DNA from: Lycium barbarum
Lineage: Eukaryota > Streptophyta > Magnoliopsida > Solanales > Solanaceae
Direction of reading: 5' to 3'
Length of the DNA: 64,000 nt
Assembly (NCBI RefSeq): GCF_019175385.1
Contig: NC_083344.1
Coordinates: forward strand, 28,894,231-28,958,230
A program made the position numbers and the translations under genes. This document shows, piece after piece, positions 59,181-64,000 of this stretch; position 1 is the stretch's first letter, and each line of letters opens with the position of its first letter. The notes beneath the pieces were generated by a model, which was not told the DNA's origin, did no database searches, and worked only from the letters and a program-made list of their open reading frames with translations.

Positions 59181-60387
59181 GGAATGAAGAAAGATATAGC
59201 AGAATTTGTAACCCAATGTCCCAATTGGCAACAAGTGAAGATTGAACATCAGAAGCCAGGAGGGTTATTGCAAGCTACGAAAATCCCAACTTGGAAGTGG
59301 GAAGTAATTAACATAGATTTCATTGTAGGCTTGCCTCGTTCTCGATGCAAATCTGACTCTTTATGGGTAATTGTTGATAGACACACGAAGTCGGCTCATT
59401 TTCTTCTAGTCAGAACCACATATTTAGCAGAAGATTATGCAAGGTTGTATCTTAAGGAGATAGTGCGACTTCATGGTGTTCCGGTATCTATTATCACAGA
59501 TAGAGAAGTACAATTTACTGCCAAATTCTGGAAGTCTTTTCAAGAAGGATTGGGAACTCAAGTAAGACTCAGCACAGCGTTTCATCCACAAACTGATGGG
59601 CAAGCCAAACGCACTATTCAGACCTTGGAGGACATGTTACAGGCATGTATATTAGACTTCGGAGGAAATTAGATGAACATTTGCCACTTATCGAATTTGC
59701 TTATAATATTAGTTATCATTCAGTATCCAGATGGCTCCGTATGAAGCTCTGTATGAAAGGAAGTGCAGGTCGCCAATTGGATGGTTTAAAATCGGCGAGA
59801 CACAACTAATAGGTCCAGAATTGATTTAGGAAGTGGTGGATAAGATCAAGCTTATTCGAGACCTATTGTTGACAGCCCAAAGTCACCAAAAATCTTATAC
59901 AGATAATCGTCGACGAAACCTGGAATTTCAAATCAATGATTAGGTGTTCTTGAAAGTGTCGCCGATGAAAGGCGGAATGAGATTCGGTAACAAGGGCAAG
60001 CTTAGTCCCCGATATATCAGACCTTATAAGATTGTCCACAAAGTGGGCCAAGTAGCTTATGAACTGGACTTACCTCCAGAACTTGAGTCAGTCCATCCAG
60101 TTTTCCATGTGTCGATGCTCCGTAAGTGCGTTGGAGATCCTTCCAGGATCATGCCGGTAGATGATGTTCAAGTTACGGATAAGTTGGCTTATGAAGAGAT
60201 GCCCATTGCTATATTAGATCGGCAAGCACGGAAACTTAGAAATATAGAGGTAGCCTCGGTTAAGGACTTGTGGAGAAACAATAACCGGGAGGACATGACT
60301 TGGGAAGCGGAAGAAGACATGAAGTCCAAGTAACCCCAATTGTTTCCACACCCAGAAGGGATTCAAGATGAGACGTCATTATCATTA
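59181..60387 (+). pseudogene. pol: RT3 pol, 3' part: integrase core and chromodomain
   Basis: Continues from the LARD-B junction as [10 protein letters not shown]. Two key residues are changed. The HHCC finger reads CPNW instead of CPNC, and the DDE glutamate in QAERT is Lys (QAKRT). A base loss near 59670 shifts the frame (GGN then stop), and TAG or TAA codons occur near 59827, 59941 and 60331. The C-terminal part (FLKVSPMKG...FHVSMLRK...[27 protein letters not shown]) is the chromodomain-like tail. The natural stop seen in RT2 is mutated here. Confidence 0.9.
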
Positions 60388-60556
60388 GGTATGTATACTT
60401 TCTTTAAATGTTTTTGGTCGTGTGTGGCCATAGTTTTTTCTTGCCATTATGTTGTGGCCCTGTGAGGCGATGTTATTGTGGGTTGTTGTGATAGGATGGT
60501 AGTGCCATATTACAGGCAAAACTCTGGCGAACTTTCTGTAGAATTCCCAAGAACTT

Positions 60557-60593
60557 AACATTCGAGGACGAATGTTCTTAAAGGGGGGAAGAG
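60557..60593 (+). other. RT3 pre-PPT hairpin and PPT
   Basis: AACATTCG-AGGA-CGAATGTT at 60557-60576, then AAAGGGGGGAAGAG to 60593. The GAAA hairpin upstream (near 60513) is decayed to ACAGGCAAAACTCTGG. Confidence 0.9.
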
Positions 60594-62548
60594 TGTTACA
60601 CCTCAGAAAATTTCATATCAATGTGCGGTAAGTAGACTAACGCATGGTAAGATGCATATGATGTTCCTATGAGTAACAAGGGGTACTTAACGATTCTAAT
60701 TAAGATTCCAAAGACATTCGAGGCAAGAGAAGAAAGTTTGTTGAGGAAGGCGAACTATAAGTCGTGTTTTGGAAAGGTTTTGCAAAGTACCGAGCTAACG
60801 GTAATTTAGTAATGGCTCGAGGAGAAGATATAAGTCTCTATAGATGGTTAGTGAAGTATTAAACAAGTGTTAATAAGGTTCCATAAGGATTGGAAGTTAA
60901 ACGAAACAACAGAAGCAATTTCGAAAATTGTGAGCTATACGGCCCGTATAACTTATACGGTCCGTGTAATCCTCGTCGAGCAACTTTTAATTTCTATAAA
61001 AAGAGACCCCCAAGTCCTCATTTTTCATTTCATTCATTCTCCACACCTTAAGAACGCTCTAGAACATTCCGCATACTATTTTAACATATACCCAAGAGAA
61101 ATCAAGGGTTAAACATCAAGAATATGAATGCTCACTAGTGTAGATACAAGTCAATAACTTCTTTAGTATTGAAGTTGGGGTTTTTGTCAAGTGGAATATC
61201 TTCACCCGAAGACCATTCCTACATATTCGAAGGTGAGTTTTGCACTTATTGCACGTTATTAGAGGTATTAAGTGGTTGAAAGACTTGGATTAAAGAATAT
61301 AGAATATGAGCTCAAATATGGAAATAATGGTATTTTTAGTAGCAAGTTCAATTAAGTCATGATTCTTAGCATGAAATGAATATAGTTTTGTTATGAACGA
61401 TGCTAATGTCGTTGGGGGGAGTATTATGTGAAAAATGAATATGTTGTTGTATTGTAGTAATGGGGGTGGATGATTTAAAAGAGAATTGTGAGGATTGAAT
61501 AAAGCCTAACTTGAAGAAGTTATTGATTATGATATTATGGATGTTGTTATTGATGTTTGGGAGTTGTTGTATCATATGGAGAAAGTTGTAGGAACAAAGG
61601 AAGTGTTGCCCAATTTTCGTTAGCCCTTAGTCACCTTAGCTTAGCTTCAAGTATGTTTCCGTTTATCTAATCTTAGTACGAATCCTTTTGAATGTAGAAT
61701 CGTGAACTTGGAACGAGGCGTTTAGTCGGCAAAGTTAGAGAGGCGTAAAGGTATGTAAGGCTAGTCCCTTTCCTTCAAAGGCATGACTCTTATTATGTGA
61801 CTCCTTTCTTACATTCCCATGATCTTCTTACATCGTAAAAGATAAAAGTTAGAGATTCTCAAGAGCTTCTTATGAACTAGAGATAAGACATGTTTTATGA
61901 TAACAATAATGATAGTGATGCCATGATGAGCTCGACATTCTTACCTTTATGATTCCATGGATGTCATTTCTTGTTGTTACCTCATCTTATGATATAGTTC
62001 CTTTGAGGTGAGATATACTGATGAGGATTATTCCATAATGCAATCGGAGGTTCCCGACATTACGTCACTCCGATAGAGTGCAACTTTTATTTGAGCTCTT
62101 ACGCATGCTTCATGATAAGTATATAATGACGATTATATCGTGCCTAGGCCGGGTAGCACCGCTAAGGTGGGCGGCTTACTACACCATGTCTATATAGCGT
62201 GGGCAGACACCACTAGTGGGCGGCGTGACATGATTACAACTCAGTACATTGTTCATACTGATGTATTTCTTTTTATGGATGTTGTGTCATGCCCACAGGT
62301 GGACAAAGAGGCAGCCCAGATTCTTAGGAGCTATATCAGCCTATACAGGAGCACCCCACTACTCCGGAGGTGCAGCTTATTGATGCATTCTTTTGTGTTC
62401 ATATTTTGGTATGAGGAGGTCCTGTCCCGTCATTATGTCTCAGTACTCCAGTACAGGCTCGTAGATACGTATGCGTGGGTTGTAGTTGTCCCATGAATAC
62501 ATCATTGTATATTTTGTATATCATTTTTTGTAGCCTCGTGGGCTGATG

Positions 62549-62590
<42 letters not shown>

Positions 62591-62720
62591 TGACCATCTT
62601 ATGATAAGTTTCGTGTTGGGAATAATGTGTATTCACGTTGAGTTTGATGTCAAGTATGATAGGTGGTGCTCGGTAGGGTAGCTTCGGGTACCCGTCATGG
62701 CCCCTAGTCGAGTCGTGACA
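60594..62720 (+). repeat. Beta-type LTR, 3' LTR of RT3 (2127 bp)
   Basis: TGTTACACCTCAGAAAATTTCA to CGAGTCGTGACA. U3 palindromes TATACGGCCCGTATA and TATACGGTCCGTG at about 60938-60968, TATAAAAAGA at 60995-61004, GTAAAGGTATGTAAGG near 61746, a partly decayed hairpin cluster near 62241, and (TA)n 62557-62588. It inserted into another pol gene, which resumes at 62721. Confidence 0.87.
60938..61004 (+). promoter_or_regulatory. Beta LTR U3 palindromes and TATA box
   Basis: Two TACGGNCCGTA-like palindromes lie about 30 bases upstream of TATAAAAAGA. This is the same promoter layout as in the alpha LTRs, and is probably the Pol II promoter of the element. Confidence 0.6.
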
Positions 62721-63073
62721 GTCCTTGATATATTGAGCCATATAAGATCATTCATACTGTGGGTAAGGTAGCATATGAGCTAGAATTTCCTTCTGAGTTT
62801 GAGTCTGTACATCCGGTATTTCATGTGTCTATGCTTCGTAAATACATTAGGGATCCTTCCAGGGTAGTACCAGTAGATGATATCCGTGTGACCAAGCAGT
62901 TATCATACAAAGAGGTTCCTGTGGCTATATTGGACAGACAGGTCCGTTGGTTGTGAACCAAGGATGTAGCTTCCGTAAATGTTTTGTGGAGGAATAAGAA
63001 TGTCGAGGAAGTGACTTGGGAAGTGGAAGAAGCAACGAAGATGAAGTACCCGCAATTGTTTCCAGCAATATAG
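62721..63073 (+). pseudogene. pol: RT4 pol C-terminal fragment
   Basis: The frame begins in the integrase tail (CTTGATATATTGAGCC corresponds to RYIGPY) and reads [38 protein letters not shown]...ILDRQVRWL. A TGA at 62954 fits CGA-to-TGA in RRLRT. After it the frame continues through VLWRNKN.EEVTWEVEE to TAG at 63071. The upstream part of this pol is not in the window next to it. Confidence 0.88.
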
Positions 63074-63268
63074 GAGGTTCAGTCTGAGGCATCATCGCCC
63101 CTAGGGATTATTTCATTTTCAGCTATAGTGATTTGTCGTGTGAGGCCATGGTATTGCATGTTACAGTATGTCGCCCTGTGTGGCATTATTTTGAGTTGCT
63201 CTGTGCAGGTTGGGTTGTATCCTTACACGAAAAACTCTGCCAAAATTTTTATAACTCATGATTGTTTG

Positions 63269-63303
63269 AACATTCGAGGACGAATGTTCCTAAGGGGGGA
63301 GAA
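63269..63303 (+). other. RT4 pre-PPT hairpin and PPT
   Basis: AACATTCG-AGGA-CGAATGTT at 63269-63288, then TAAGGGGGGAGAA. Upstream, GCCCTGTGTGGC at about 63173 and a decayed version of the GAAA hairpin near 63225 are visible. Confidence 0.88.
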
Positions 63304-63593
63304 TGTTACGCCTCTCATTTTTGTCGTAGGAGAACCTATGATTTTCTAGTCGGGTATGCCCTTGGAATATAGACTCGAGCTCGATTTTTGGAGTACAAAG
63401 TGTCTTACCCCGTGTACTAGGGTACCAACAGGTTATCCTGGCAATTTACGGGATTAGAAGTTGAACAAATCGAATCACCGCGATTTGAACTGAACCGGAG
63501 AACTCTGCAGACACCAGTCATCTTCGATGGGGCCGTCGACATGTCGACAGGCCGTCGTTAATAGGGCATCTATGGGCTTCTACAGCCCTGAAT
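63304..63593 (+). repeat. RT4 LTR, first 290 bases
   Basis: TGTTACGCCTCTCATTTTTG, a family not seen elsewhere here. It contains the 14-bp palindrome GTCGACATGTCGAC near 63536 flanked by GGCCGTCG repeats. It is interrupted by a LARD LTR. Confidence 0.75.
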
Positions 63594-64000
63594 TGTTACA
63601 CCCCGAAAAATTTCTTGTTATCAAGACTGTAGACGGCTTAGTATGAGCTCAAGGGAGGGTAAAGTTATACAAGGACTAGGGATGAAGATTATATTATATG
63701 AGTATAAGAATAACATATATATGACATTTGGCGACTGTATGGAGTAAATCAGTTAACATGTTACTTGATGAATAGCCCTCGTAACCGTAAGTTAAGGTGG
63801 GGCCCACATGTCGGGATTTTATAAAGGACATATGAAAGGTGATATGAGTAGTACATGGGAATTTGAACAAGTCTTAAGAAGGATCCTCAAGCCAAATATG
63901 TGCATAAGCCCTCCAAAAAGATGATTTAAGGATACGTTTTCGGATTATTTGACTTGGAGTGGACAAAACGCCATTATATGTTTGGAATTTGGAAACAGAC
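63594..64000 (+). repeat. LARD-F LTR start, runs off the window
   Basis: TGTTACACCCCGAAAAATTTC...GACGGCTTAGTATGAGCTC aligns with the starts at 34916, 39363 and 56338. TGAAT at 63589-63593 would be the left target-site copy. Confidence 0.82.

Larger units (their letters stand above)
25652..62720 (+). mobile_element. RT3: chromovirus carrying nested LARD-A, LARD-B and LARD-C
   Basis: Alpha 5' LTR, iMet primer site, gag-pro-RT start, LARD-A, rest of RT to integrase finger, LARD-B (itself holding LARD-C), rest of integrase and chromodomain, PPT and a beta LTR. Removing LARD-B with its GGAAT duplication rejoins pol exactly at [13 protein letters not shown]. The LARD-A junction has lost sequence. 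The two outer LTRs belong to different subfamilies, so RT3 may be a recombinant and not one insertion. Confidence 0.78.

Noticed and set aside
63531..63550. GTCGACATGTCGAC palindrome as an attachment or cloning site
   Set aside because: It sits in the LTR start of RT4 among related GGCCGTCG repeats, comparable to the U3 palindromes of the other LTRs. No other vector-like sequence is present.

Overview
The window looks like gene-poor, repeat-packed plant nuclear DNA. I see no host gene. Almost every base can be assigned to Ty3/gypsy LTR retrotransposons of the chromovirus type (RT, RNase H, integrase, C-terminal chromodomain, iMet-tRNA primer site) or to large non-autonomous relatives (LARDs). 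Chromovirus pol of this Tekay/Del-like kind, 2-3 kb LTRs and deep nesting suggest pericentromeric heterochromatin of a dicot. The LTR style reminds me of Solanaceae, but that is recollection and not proof.

Layout. RT1 (1-6127): end of pol plus a 3.2-kb 3' LTR, inserted in a gamma-type LTR (6128-7267). RT2 (7268-15417): primer site, an inverted truncated beta LTR, a decayed single-frame gag-pro-pol, and an alpha LTR. 15418-24113: two minus-strand LARDs (D and E), one inserted in the other. 24114-25651: LTR shards. RT3 (25652-62720): alpha 5' LTR, gag-pro-pol broken by LARD-A (30855-37842) and LARD-B (39363-59180, TSD GGAAT), and a beta-type 3' LTR. LARD-B's 5' LTR is itself split by the young minus-strand LARD-C (39901-49050, TSD CCAAG). 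62721-64000: the end of another pol (RT4), its LTR start, and the start of one more LARD LTR.

How they work together. No autonomous copy here is intact. Stops and frameshifts break every pol, and most stops look like C-to-T or G-to-A changes. The LARDs share with the autonomous copies the iMet primer site, a hairpin just before the polypurine tract, a GAAA-capped hairpin after the pol stop, and a set of LTR hairpins. This suggests they are copied in trans by the chromovirus machinery.

Most interesting points. LARD-C carries a full-length, gap-free 5S rRNA-like sequence with A-box-like and C-box-like segments and a T5 run at about the natural 3' end. It also has a 193-residue acidic open frame where gag should be. 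LTRs of otherwise dissimilar families keep a cluster of small hairpins with apparent compensatory base changes. All alignments were made by eye.
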